Assembly (NCBI RefSeq): GCF_026627425.1
Contig: NZ_JAPNLH010000003.1
Span: forward strand, 62,001 to 126,000
Source: Arthrobacter endolithicus
GTDB taxonomy: Bacteria > Actinomycetota > Actinomycetes > Actinomycetales > Micrococcaceae
Reading direction: 5' to 3'
Length of the DNA: 64,000 nucleotides
Shown here: positions 1 to 7,659 of the stretch, piece after piece
Position numbering within the stretch: position 1 is the stretch's first letter
Layout of the letters: each line of letters starts with the position of its first letter
Made by a program: the position numbers and the translations under genes
Notes under the pieces: generated by a model
Database searches by the model: none
What the model was told of the DNA's origin: nothing
Seen by the model: the letters and a program-made list of their open reading frames with translations, nothing else

Positions 1-326
1 AAGGCGCCTTTTTTGCCGAACAGCTCTCCGGCGTAGGAGACGAAGGAACCGGAAGTCTGCCGGTACATGATCAGCTCACCGAGGGCACGCATCAGCAGAT
101 AGGCAATTACACCTGCGATCGCGTAGGAGAAAATCAGCGCCGGTCCGGTGGACGCCAGTCGGCCGCCAGCTCCCATGAACAGGCCCACGCCGATGGCCCC
201 GCCCATGGCGATCATGGTGACATGACGGCGGGACAGGGTCCGCGCGTAGCCCTCTGCTGTCAGGGCATCGGTATCCGCGCTTTCGCTTACTGCCGGTGAA
301 CTTTCTTCGGCTAACTTATTCGACAC
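1..326 (-). CDS. Amino-acid permease, N-terminal part (APC family)
   Basis: The C-terminus lies beyond the window edge, leaving 108 codons. After a polar N-terminus comes LSRRHVTMIAMGGAIGVGLF, the first membrane helix typical of amino acid/polyamine/organocation permeases of the AnsP/CycA/GabP type, then a second helix and the LGELI(M)Y motif. These are proton-coupled amino-acid importers of the cytoplasmic membrane. The GTG at 326 is preferred because AAGGA lies six bases upstream. An in-frame ATG at 332 directly abuts AAGGA and is less likely. The substrate cannot be assigned from this fragment. Confidence 0.85.
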   Translation of the reverse strand, partial: MSNKLAEESSPAVSESADTDALTAEGYARTLSRRHVTMIAMGGAIGVGLFMGAGGRLASTGPALIFSYAIAGVIAYLLMRALGELIMYRQTSGSFVSYAGELFGKKGA

Positions 327-436
327 ACACATTCCTTAAAGCGAGACGTCGTTGCGGGCGCAACAACCGGGACCGCACCGGACAGGAGTCTAACCACGGC
401 CAAACCGCGGCAACAGTGCGTGAAGCAGCTAACAGT

Positions 437-2077
437 TTAGTGCCCGTTTAAGGCGCCGCTGTCCATTCGGAGCACAGTGCCGCCCTCGACCCCCTTGAAC
501 CACCGCTTCAGTGAGCGGTCGTGGCTGACCATGACCAGTGTTCCTGCATAAGCGGTAAAAACCTCTTCAAGTTCGGCCACGAGTACGGGAGCGAGGTGGT
601 TGGTCGGTTCATCAAAGAGAATGACGTCGTAGCTGCCCACCAGCAGCCGGGCCAGGGCCAGTCGCCGGTACTGCCCCACCGACAGCGAGCCAACCGGAAT
701 GTAAAAATCTTCGGTCCGGAACAATCCCAGCCGCAGCAGCCGGTCGGCGTGCTCGTCGATGTTTCCGCCCCGACCCGCCGCGAACGTAGGAAGGAGCCTG
801 CGCTGCGGATTTTGCGCAGGTGGCAGTTCCTGCGGCAGATAACCGAGTGCGCCGTATCTGACCACGGAGCCGCTGTCCGGCTCCCTGATGCCGGCCAACA
901 CGTCAAGCAACGTGGTCTTACCCGCCCCATTGGGACCGGTAATCAGCAGCTTCTCCCCCGCCTGGATGCTAAACCGCGGCACCTGCAGTCGTCCTGCCAC
1001 GGCGATGGCGTTGGCGGCCAGAACTTCGCCACGGTGTTTCCCCGCCCCAAGGTCCGCCGCCAGTGTCAACGGCTCCGGTGGCCGAGCCACCGGAGCCTCT
1101 TCCAACCGTCGCAGCCGCTCCTGGGCGTTGCGGATCCTGCTGGCCGCAGCCTGCTGCCAGCTTTCAGCCTTGAAACCGAAGGCCATTTTGTCACCGTCGC
1201 GCCGCCGTCCGTAGCCCATCTTTTGGGCCACGGTCTGTGCTTGGTGCCTTTCGGCCGCCAGATCATCGAGCCACTGCTGGTATTGCTGTTCCCAGCGGCG
1301 CCGTTCCGCAGCCTTCTCGGCCAGATACCCCACATAGCCGTTGCCATACCGGCGTACCTCACGCCGGTCGGCGTCGACCTCAATGACGGCAGCGGCAATT
1401 CGCGTCAGGAACGTCCGGTCGTGGGAAATGGCGACGACAGTCCCCCGCTGTCCACTCAGCTGCGCCTCCAGCCATTCGACGGCCCCGGTATCAAGATGGT
1501 TTGTGGGCTCATCGAGCAACAGAATGGGCGGCGGATCCGCCAGCAGGCATGCCAGCGCCAGCCGTTCCTGCTCACCACCTGACAGGGAGGCCAGCATGCG
1601 TTCGCGTCCAATCCCAGCCAGGCCGAGGTGGTTCATGGCGGAGTCTACCCGCGCATCCGCCTGGTAGCCGCCGCGCAACTCGAATTCACCCAACAAGGCA
1701 CCATAGAGCTCGAGGTCCTCCTCCGGGGCCGCGGCCATGGCCTGCTCGAGGCCTCGGATCCGCGACTCCAATGCGCGAAGATCTGAAAGTGCCCTATCAA
1801 TGGCTTCGGCCACGGTGGAACTGGGAAAAGCCTGCATAGTCTGCGCCAGGTAGCCGACGTCCGCACCGACGGTGACGCTGCCGCCGTCGGGCACCTCCAA
1901 CCCGGCAATCAGCCGCAGCAGCGTGGATTTCCCCGCGCCGTTCTCACCGACGATCCCCACATGCTCGCCGGCATCGATGGCTAAATCAACATGGTCCAGC
2001 AGGAGCTTGGCGCCGTAGCCGTGCGAAACGTCCAAGAGTGCTATGGCCCCGGGCGGGTGGTCAATGGGTTGGGTCAT
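437..2077 (-). CDS. ABC-F family ATPase (ribosome-protection or translation-factor type)
   Basis: The 546-residue protein has two ABC ATPase domains and no membrane segments. Domain 1 has Walker A GENGAGKST (about 44-52), signature LSGGEQ (about 165-170) and DEPTNHLD. A charged linker of about 140 residues follows. Domain 2 has GPNGAGKTT (about 381-389), LSVGQYRRLALARLL and FDEPTNHL. This is the ABC-F layout: soluble proteins that bind the ribosomal E site, either as antibiotic-resistance proteins or translation factors. The ATG at 2077 has AAGGA seven bases upstream. The open frame continues to 3082 but that part is antisense to menB and is not coding. Which antibiotic, if any, cannot be told from sequence. 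Confidence 0.92.
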   Translation of the reverse strand: MTQPIDHPPGAIALLDVSHGYGAKLLLDHVDLAIDAGEHVGIVGENGAGKSTLLRLIAGLEVPDGGSVTVGADVGYLAQTMQAFPSSTVAEAIDRALSDLRALESRIRGLEQAMAAAPEEDLELYGALLGEFELRGGYQADARVDSAMNHLGLAGIGRERMLASLSGGEQERLALACLLADPPPILLLDEPTNHLDTGAVEWLEAQLSGQRGTVVAISHDRTFLTRIAAAVIEVDADRREVRRYGNGYVGYLAEKAAERRRWEQQYQQWLDDLAAERHQAQTVAQKMGYGRRRDGDKMAFGFKAESWQQAAASRIRNAQERLRRLEEAPVARPPEPLTLAADLGAGKHRGEVLAANAIAVAGRLQVPRFSIQAGEKLLITGPNGAGKTTLLDVLAGIREPDSGSVVRYGALGYLPQELPPAQNPQRRLLPTFAAGRGGNIDEHADRLLRLGLFRTEDFYIPVGSLSVGQYRRLALARLLVGSYDVILFDEPTNHLAPVLVAELEEVFTAYAGTLVMVSHDRSLKRWFKGVEGGTVLRMDSGALNGH

Positions 2078-2276
2078 GTGAAGTCCTTGCGGTTTCGCCA
2101 AAAGATTGCCGCTGGAAACCGCTCGCCGCAGTGTTGATCCACAACACTCGCGGGACGGCACATCACCGGCACGGGCATGAAATCGCGTTACTTCTTCATC
2201 CCCCAAGCCTGAGGCACGGGACAGCCGCACGTCAATCCCGTGCGCTGCCGATCCCCGTCGGTCAGCATGACCTGGC

Positions 2277-2339
2277 TCAATGCGCCCTCCGTCGGTCCGG
2301 ACGTGTCGTCCGGATGGGAAGGAACAGAGAAAGACGCAT
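2277..2339 (-). CDS. Possible leader peptide upstream of the ABC-F gene
   Basis: A closed 20-codon ORF reads MRLSLFLPIRTTRPDRRRAH on the strand of the ABC-F gene, about 200 bases before its start. Antibiotic-inducible ABC-F genes are often controlled by upstream ORFs and attenuator hairpins, so the position fits. A 7-bp stem (TCCGGAC/GTCCGGA, 2296-2314) lies inside it. The ribosome binding site is weak, the region also carries the menB promoter, and short ORFs are common in GC-rich DNA. The call rests on position only. Confidence 0.2.
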   Translation of the reverse strand: MRLSLFLPIRTTRPDRRRAH

Positions 2340-2350
2340 AAACTCGATCC

Positions 2351-3319
2351 GTGACTACAGCTGATCGATCCCTGGAATTGCCCGCCAAAGTGTCGGATAT
2401 CTTCGATCCGCAGCGCTGGCGGCTCGTCCGCGGTTTTGAGGACCTGAGCGATGTCACGTACCACCGCCAGGTCGATCGCACAGCCGGCCGGGATCTGCCC
2501 ACGGTGCGGATCGCTTTCAGCCGCCCGGAAGTGCGCAATGCCTTCCGCCCCGGCACCGTTGACGAGCTGTACCGGGTCATGGACCATGCCCGGATGACGC
2601 CGGACGTGGCGACGGTCCTCCTGACGGGTAATGGCCCCTCGGCCAAGGACGGGGGGCACTCCTTCTGCTCGGGCGGGGATCAGCGCATCCGCGGTCGCGA
2701 TGGCTACAGGTACCCAGTTCAAAACGCCGACGCCCAGACCCAGGAAACCATCGATCCGGCGCGTGCCGGCAGGCTTCACATTCTGGAAGTCCAGCGCCTC
2801 ATGCGCACCATGCCCAAGGTGATCATTGCCGTCGTCAATGGTTGGGCGGCCGGCGGCGGGCATTCGCTGCATGTAGTGGCGGACCTGTCCCTTGCTTCCC
2901 GCCAACACGGCAAGTTCAAACAGACGGATGCCACCGTTGGCAGCTTCGATGCCGGCTACGGTTCCGCCCTGCTTGCCCGGCAGATCGGCCAGAAGGCCGC
3001 AAGGGAAATCTTCTTCCTGGCGCGCGAATATTCCGCAGAAGACATGTACCGGATGGGGGCCGTCAATGAGGTGGTGGATCATGAAAACCTGGAGGAGGTG
3101 GCGCTGGAATATGCCGCCGACATTGCCCGGCAGTCCCCGCAGGCCATCAGGATGCTGAAGTTCGCCTTCAATCTGGCCGACGACGGGCTGGCCGGCCAGC
3201 AGGTCTTCGCCGGCGAGGCGACGCGGCTGGCGTACATGACGGATGAGGCGGTGGAGGGCAAGGAGGCCTTCCTGGAGAAGCGCGACCCTGACTGGTCCCG
3301 TTTCCCTTACTACTTCTGA
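2351..3319 (+). CDS. menB: 1,4-dihydroxy-2-naphthoyl-CoA synthase
   Basis: MenB cyclises o-succinylbenzoyl-CoA to 1,4-dihydroxy-2-naphthoyl-CoA in menaquinone synthesis. The 322-residue protein is a crotonase-fold enzyme. FSRPEVRNAF, the oxyanion-hole segment SGGDQRIRGRDGY and GWAAGGGHSLHV are all characteristic of MenB, as is the C-terminal WSRFPYYF-type ending. It starts at GTG 2351 with AGAGAAAG-like purines upstream. It is the first gene of a menB-menE-menA operon, 11 bases from menE. The length matches long actinobacterial MenB proteins. Confidence 0.96.
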   Translation: MTTADRSLELPAKVSDIFDPQRWRLVRGFEDLSDVTYHRQVDRTAGRDLPTVRIAFSRPEVRNAFRPGTVDELYRVMDHARMTPDVATVLLTGNGPSAKDGGHSFCSGGDQRIRGRDGYRYPVQNADAQTQETIDPARAGRLHILEVQRLMRTMPKVIIAVVNGWAAGGGHSLHVVADLSLASRQHGKFKQTDATVGSFDAGYGSALLARQIGQKAAREIFFLAREYSAEDMYRMGAVNEVVDHENLEEVALEYAADIARQSPQAIRMLKFAFNLADDGLAGQQVFAGEATRLAYMTDEAVEGKEAFLEKRDPDWSRFPYYF

Positions 3320-3330
3320 GGAGCCGCCGC

Positions 3331-4563
3331 ATGGACATCAACCCCGCTCTGCGTGCCCTGGCCGCGGCACTTTCCGGCGATGGACCAGCGGTTGAGCTGG
3401 AGCCCGTTTCCTCGCCCGACGGGGCACCCGGGATCACGCTCCTTCCCGACGGCGGATCTGCCTCCGACGGCCGGAGTGGATCGGACGGCGGGACCCACAT
3501 GGCCGTCGTCGTCTCGACCTCGGGCTCGACCGGCGAACCCAAGCGGACGATTCTGAGCGCCGACGCTCTGGCCGCTTCTTCGATGGCGACGGCTATCGCA
3601 CTTGGGGGTGAGGGGCAGTGGCTCCTGGCGCTGCCGGTCCATTATGTTGCAGGAATCCAGGTACTCGTGCGTTCATTGTTCGCGGGAACCAGGCCATGGG
3701 TGATGGATCTCTCCGCCGGCTTCACCGCCGCCGCCTTTACCGCCGCCGCCGCGGAAATGACCGACCGGATCCGTTACACTTCCCTGGTGCCGACCCAGTT
3801 GCACCGCCTGCTGACCGACCCGGCGCCCGGCACGCTCGCCGCCCTGCAGCGCTTCGATGCGGTCCTGCTTGGCGGCTCACCGGCGGCCCCTGCCCTGCTG
3901 GAGACAGCCCTCGGCGCCGGGATCAAGGTGGTCACCACCTATGGCATGAGTGAGACCTGTGGCGGCTGCGTGTACGACGGCGTCCCGCTGGAGGGCGTGC
4001 AGGTCGCCATCCGGGACGGCCGGATCTGGCTGGGCGGTGATGTCCTTGCGTCCGGTTATCTTCATGCACCCGAAAGGACGGCGGAGAGCTTTTACCCGGG
4101 TCTGCCCGAGCCCCAGGCCGGCACCGATTGGGCCAGCCGCACGAGCGGTGGCGGCGCCGGAGGCAGCCCGACGCGTTGGTACCGCACCGAGGATGAGGGC
4201 GAGCTCACCCCCGACGGGAAGTTGACGGTCCTGGGACGCGTGGACGATGTGATAATCACCGGAGGCATCAAGGTCTCCGCCCGGCTCGTGGCGGACTGGC
4301 TTCGCCTCCTGCCCGGCGTCCAGGACGTCTTTGTAGCCGGCCTCCCGGACCAGCAGTGGGGGCAACGGGTCAGCGCCGCCGTCGTCGGAAGCTGTACCGT
4401 GGAGGAACTGCGCGCCGCCGCCCACCGCATGAGCGAGCCCTACGCGGTCCCAAAAACGGTGCTGTTCATGACCGAACTACCCATGCTGGTCACGGGGAAG
4501 CCGGACCGCCAGGCACTACTCAAGGCCCTCGCCGCAGCGAAAACAACGTTCACTGAAGAATAA
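3331..4563 (+). CDS. menE: o-succinylbenzoate-CoA ligase
   Basis: MenE activates o-succinylbenzoate to its CoA thioester, the step before MenB. The 410-residue ANL-superfamily enzyme has the phosphate-binding loop STSGSTGEPK near residue 66, TYGMSETCGG as the adenylate motif, and RVDDVIITGGIKVS as the hinge. A lysine near the C-terminus (VTGKPDRQAL) is the adenylation lysine. It is shorter than most ANL enzymes, as is usual for actinobacterial MenE. The start ATG has GAGGAG upstream. It is cotranscribed between menB and menA with 11-base gaps on both sides. Confidence 0.95.
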   Translation: MDINPALRALAAALSGDGPAVELEPVSSPDGAPGITLLPDGGSASDGRSGSDGGTHMAVVVSTSGSTGEPKRTILSADALAASSMATAIALGGEGQWLLALPVHYVAGIQVLVRSLFAGTRPWVMDLSAGFTAAAFTAAAAEMTDRIRYTSLVPTQLHRLLTDPAPGTLAALQRFDAVLLGGSPAAPALLETALGAGIKVVTTYGMSETCGGCVYDGVPLEGVQVAIRDGRIWLGGDVLASGYLHAPERTAESFYPGLPEPQAGTDWASRTSGGGAGGSPTRWYRTEDEGELTPDGKLTVLGRVDDVIITGGIKVSARLVADWLRLLPGVQDVFVAGLPDQQWGQRVSAAVVGSCTVEELRAAAHRMSEPYAVPKTVLFMTELPMLVTGKPDRQALLKALAAAKTTFTEE

Positions 4564-4574
4564 GGAGCATCCCC

Positions 4575-5456
4575 GTGGCCACTGCTGGTCAATGGATCGA
4601 AGGAGCCAGGCTGCGCACGCTGCCGATGGCCATTGCGCCGGTTATTATCGGCACCGCTGCCGCCTACGATCTGAGCGCCTTCCGGCCCCCGAACGCCGTC
4701 CTTGCGGCGCTGGTGGCTTTGTTGCTGCAGATCGGGGTCAACTATGCCAATGACTATTCCGACGGCGTCCGGGGAACGGACGACGTCAGGGTAGGCCCGC
4801 TGCGGCTCGTCGGTTCGGGCGCTGCAACGCCGCGGCACGTGAAGATGGCGGCCTTTGCCGCCTTCGGATTGGCCATGCTGGCCGGACTGGCCCTGGTCCT
4901 CCTTTCGCAGACCTGGTGGCTGCTGCTGATCGGCGCCGGGTGCGTGCTTGCGGCCTGGGGTTACACCGGAGGGAAGAATCCCTACGGCTATCTGGGGCTG
5001 GGAGATGTTTTCGTCTTTGTCTTCTTCGGCCTGGTCGCCACCCTCGGCACCGCGTACACGCAGGCTGGCGAACTTAGCGCCGCGGCCGTAGTCGGAGCCG
5101 TCGGCACAGGTTTAATCGCCGTCGCGCTGCTGATGGCCAATAACGTCAGAGATATCCCCACGGACGCAGAGGTCGGGAAGCGGACTCTTGCCGTCCGCCT
5201 GGGGGACCGCAATGCCCGGCTAAGCTACGTGGCAATGCTGGCCGTTGCCCTGCTCCTGGTGCTGACCATCGCGCCGCAGAAACCATGGATTTTGCTGGTG
5301 CTGCTGCTGATACCCGCTTGCCTGATGCCTAGTTGGCTGATGCTCAAAGGCAAGAAACGCAAGAGTCTGATTCCGGTCCTTCAACAGACCGGCCTGATCA
5401 ATCTGGGCTACAGCATCCTTTTCGCCGCAGGCCTGGTGTTGTCAAAGGGGTGGTAA
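4575..5456 (+). CDS. menA: 1,4-dihydroxy-2-naphthoate polyprenyltransferase
   Basis: MenA attaches the polyprenyl tail to 1,4-dihydroxy-2-naphthoate, giving demethylmenaquinone, in the cytoplasmic membrane. The 293-residue protein is a UbiA-family prenyltransferase with eight or nine hydrophobic helices. The first Asp-rich motif is NYANDYSDGVRGTDD (around residue 57) and a second is NNVRDIPTDAEVGKRT. GTG 4575 has AAGGAG nine bases upstream. It is the last gene of the menB-menE-menA operon. The methyltransferase and early Men enzymes must be encoded elsewhere. Confidence 0.96.
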   Translation: MATAGQWIEGARLRTLPMAIAPVIIGTAAAYDLSAFRPPNAVLAALVALLLQIGVNYANDYSDGVRGTDDVRVGPLRLVGSGAATPRHVKMAAFAAFGLAMLAGLALVLLSQTWWLLLIGAGCVLAAWGYTGGKNPYGYLGLGDVFVFVFFGLVATLGTAYTQAGELSAAAVVGAVGTGLIAVALLMANNVRDIPTDAEVGKRTLAVRLGDRNARLSYVAMLAVALLLVLTIAPQKPWILLVLLLIPACLMPSWLMLKGKKRKSLIPVLQQTGLINLGYSILFAAGLVLSKGW

Positions 5457-5483
5457 GGGAACCTGCCGACATTCGGCCGCTGC

Positions 5484-5546
5484 GGGTCAGAGCCGCCAGT
5501 CAGCCGGTCCGGGTCAGAGCCGCCAGTCAGCCGGTCCGGGTCAGAG
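5484..5546. repeat. 27-bp tandem repeat, 2.3 copies
   Basis: The unit GGGTCAGAGCCGCCAGTCAG plus CCGGTCC occurs at 5484-5510 and 5511-5537 without a mismatch, followed by nine bases of a third copy. The last partial copy includes the stop codon of the DUF4229 gene (5541-5543, minus strand). It lies between the convergent menA and DUF4229 genes. Confidence 0.95.
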
Positions 5547-5909
5547 GAATTCCCGCGGAACCGCATCCGGCATCATCGGATTACTCTTGCGCGTCGGAGC
5601 AGCGGGCGGTTTCTGGCGCCTATCCGCGTTCACGGTGACGTCCGGATTGGCGTCGGTCATCGCGTCCTCGGCGTCTGCATCCAGCAACTCCGTTGCGCTC
5701 CGGATCGGCTTGGCGTTGGCGGAAAAACGGTTGCGTAGTTGCTCCGCCGCTGCCTCCCGCTGCGGCCGGAAGAAGAGATAGCTGACGCAAAATGCGATCA
5801 GCACGGCGAAGATTCCCGCCAGAATAGGCGCCATCCCCAGCAGGAGGAACAACACCAGCAACGGAACAAAGACGCCGGCACGGATCAGAAAGTACTTGAA
5901 GAAAGCCAC
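5541..5909 (-). CDS. DUF4229 membrane protein
   Basis: This is a 122-residue protein with two closely spaced hydrophobic helices at the N-terminus (about residues 3-48, KYFLIRAGVFVPLLVLFLLL then AGIFAVLIAFCVSYLFF), then a basic stretch and a charged, probably disordered tail. The pattern is that of the DUF4229 family, found next to men and ccs genes in Micrococcaceae. No function is known. It converges on menA, and its stop codon lies in the 27-bp repeat. The C-terminal tail is variable and rich in Asp, Ala and Lys. Confidence 0.8.
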   Translation of the reverse strand: MAFFKYFLIRAGVFVPLLVLFLLLGMAPILAGIFAVLIAFCVSYLFFRPQREAAAEQLRNRFSANAKPIRSATELLDADAEDAMTDANPDVTVNADRRQKPPAAPTRKSNPMMPDAVPREFL

Positions 5910-5981
5910 GCCTAAAGTTTAGCCGCTGAAGCTGGGGAAACCGCCGGGAGCTTTGGCCCCGCGCACACGCTAGAATAAAGC

Positions 5982-6389
5982 ATGATCCGCCTTCTTATGG
6001 TCATTCTTCCACTGGCCTTCCTCATTTACGGGCTGATCGACGCTTTGCGCAGCGACGCCGCTGACGTCCGCAGCCTTCCCAAGACCGCTTGGGTCCTCAT
6101 CATCGTCTTGCTGCCGCTGATCGGCGTTGTCCTCTGGCTCATTTTCGGGCGTCCCTCTTATGCTCCGCAGTCCAACGCCTATCCGAAGCTGCCGGTGGCG
6201 CCGGATGATGACCCCGACTTCCTCCGCAATCTGGAGACCGCGCGCCGGCACCGGACCGAGGACGAGCGGCTGCGTAAACTCCAAGCCGATCTGGCGGCCC
6301 GCGAAGCGAAGCTTCGGGACGATAAGCCGGACGACGACGGCGCAAGGGACGGCACGAACCGCCAGGACAAGCCGGGTTCGGCCACCTGA
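5982..6389 (+). CDS. PLDc_N-type membrane protein
   Basis: The 135-residue protein has two membrane helices, one at residues 3-20 (RLLMVILPLAFLIYGLIDAL) and one at about 36-56 ending GVVLWLIFGRP. This is the short 'phospholipase D N-terminal' or cardiolipin-synthase N-terminal module, here without any catalytic domain. The cytoplasmic tail is charged and probably helical (RRHRTEDERLRKLQADLAAREAK pattern). Such stand-alone proteins are common beside cytochrome c genes in Arthrobacter relatives. It is divergent from the DUF4229 gene with a 72-base shared promoter region. Confidence 0.8.
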   Translation: MIRLLMVILPLAFLIYGLIDALRSDAADVRSLPKTAWVLIIVLLPLIGVVLWLIFGRPSYAPQSNAYPKLPVAPDDDPDFLRNLETARRHRTEDERLRKLQADLAAREAKLRDDKPDDDGARDGTNRQDKPGSAT

Positions 6390-6475
6390 GCTAATCTTTG
6401 CCGGCCGCGGCCGGGCTAGACGCGGCAACCTCCCCGGGCAGGCCAGCCGCGCCACCCACGCCGGCAGCACCGAAA

Positions 6476-6522
6476 CGTCATTAAGTGCCGTCATCGGGCT
6501 CTTTTGGCGGCACTTAGTGACG
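6476..6522. repeat. Palindromic element (15-bp stem) upstream of the DUF559 gene
   Basis: The arms are CGTCATTAAGTGCCG (6476-6490) and CGGCACTTAGTGACG (6508-6522), pairing with a single mismatch around a 17-base loop. The core TAAGTGCCGTCAT is also present in the larger palindrome at 7588-7646 on the other side of the DUF559 gene. It could act as the terminator of the PLDc_N gene, but no T-run follows. Confidence 0.85.
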
Positions 6523-6544
6523 TCTGGGCATAGCCACGCCTGGG

Positions 6545-6570
6545 GAAAACCGCTTCGCTTGTCGGTTTTC
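6545..6570. promoter_or_regulatory. 8-bp inverted repeat just upstream of the DUF559 gene
   Basis: GAAAACCG (6545-6552) and CGGTTTTC (6563-6570) form a perfect inverted repeat, ending 16 bases before the ATG at 6587. It could be an operator or a 5'-UTR hairpin. No partner regulator is known. Confidence 0.5.
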
Positions 6571-6586
6571 GGTTCACACTGGACAA

Positions 6587-7537
6587 ATGCGTCCCGCTTC
6601 CGAGTTACCCAAGCCCTTTGACACCCAGGCTTTTACCCTTGGCCAGGGCACCGATGCGCGGTTGACCCGTCGGCGGCTGCTGGGCGATGACTTGGTTCGT
6701 CCGACCCGTGGAGTACGGCTTCATGCCTCCCTTGCGGCTGAATTCCTTGATCGCGCCGTGGCCTATCAGCTCGCGGTCCCGGATAGTGTGATCAGTCATA
6801 TCACGGCCGCCGCCTTGTGGGGATTCTGGCTTCCGCTGGATCTGCAGGCTTCGACGGACGTCCACCTCACCCGGCCGCCAGGTTCCCGCGGCCCACGGCG
6901 TTGTGGGTGCATTGGCCATACCGGCCCCTTACTGGCGTGCGACATCGTACGTGGGCGCAAGGCCGTGGTTACCAGCCCGGAGCGAACGTGGTGCGATCTT
7001 GCCGCCGTGCTGGAATTGGACGCGCTGATCATCGCGGGAGATTTTTTGCTTAAACGGCGCGGCCCATTTAGCACCGAAGCCAAATTGGCGGCCGCCGCTG
7101 CGGCTATGACCCGGCGCCGGGGATGCGCAGCCGCACGCGAGGCCCTGCTGTGGATTCGTCCCCGAACCGACTCGGCAAAGGAGACCGAACTCCGGCTGCG
7201 CCTGGTCAGAGCCGGATTGCCGGAGCCGGCGGTCAACTGTGCCATACTCGACGGCGAGGGCAGACCCGGTGACGGCGGCCGATACGTCGAAGAGCCGGAC
7301 ATGATGTATGGAAAGTATAAGATTGCCCTGCAATACGACGGCGGTCATCACATCAGCGAGGCCCAGAGGCGCCGGGACATCGGCCGTGATGAGCAAATCA
7401 TCGAGCTGGGCTGGCGGGTCCTTAGATTCACCCAACAGGATCTCGATGATCCGTGGAGCACCGGGCCCGCTGCGGTTGCCAGGACCAGGTGCGCCCTGCT
7501 TGAGCGCGGTTGGTCTCCCGATCCGCTCAAGGAGTGA
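6587..7537 (+). CDS. DUF559 / Vsr-like endonuclease-domain protein with AbiEi-type N-terminus
   Basis: The 316-residue protein has an N-terminal winged-helix-like region (LTRRRLLGDDLVRPTRGVRL) seen in AbiEi-type antitoxin and DUF559 proteins. Its C-terminus is a PD-(D/E)xK-like fold: EEPDMMYGKYKIALQYDG, GGHH, then RDEQIIELGWRVLRFT. Such genes are widespread in Actinobacteria as isolated, often strain-variable genes, and their role is not settled. No toxin partner is adjacent. It sits alone between two related palindromes (6476-6522 and 7588-7646), which suggests a mobile or exchangeable cassette. The acidic residues of the nuclease core look intact, so activity is possible. Confidence 0.75.
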   Translation: MRPASELPKPFDTQAFTLGQGTDARLTRRRLLGDDLVRPTRGVRLHASLAAEFLDRAVAYQLAVPDSVISHITAAALWGFWLPLDLQASTDVHLTRPPGSRGPRRCGCIGHTGPLLACDIVRGRKAVVTSPERTWCDLAAVLELDALIIAGDFLLKRRGPFSTEAKLAAAAAAMTRRRGCAAAREALLWIRPRTDSAKETELRLRLVRAGLPEPAVNCAILDGEGRPGDGGRYVEEPDMMYGKYKIALQYDGGHHISEAQRRRDIGRDEQIIELGWRVLRFTQQDLDDPWSTGPAAVARTRCALLERGWSPDPLKE

Positions 7538-7587
7538 GCGTCGACGTGTGCGGGTCGCAGTGTCACGGTCGGCGCCGGCCGTAAATA

Positions 7588-7646
7588 TTGAGAGGTGGCT
7601 AAGTGCCGTCATTTCAGGGAAATGACGGCACTTAGCCACCTCTCAA
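7588..7646. repeat. Perfect 27-bp inverted repeat between DUF559 and ccsB
   Basis: The left arm at 7588-7614 contains GAGAGGTGGCTAAGTGCCGT. The right arm at 7620-7646 is its exact reverse complement. The loop is five bases. It lies between convergent genes and could be a bidirectional terminator, though neither arm is followed by a T-run. It shares the core TAAGTGCCGTCAT with the palindrome at 6476-6522. Confidence 0.95.
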
Positions 7647-7659
7647 CTTCGCGGAGCTG

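Noticed and set aside
2078-3082. Long open frame extending the ABC-F protein to 881 residues
   Set aside because: The extension is antisense to menB, and the ATG at 2077 has a good ribosome binding site and the normal family N-terminus.
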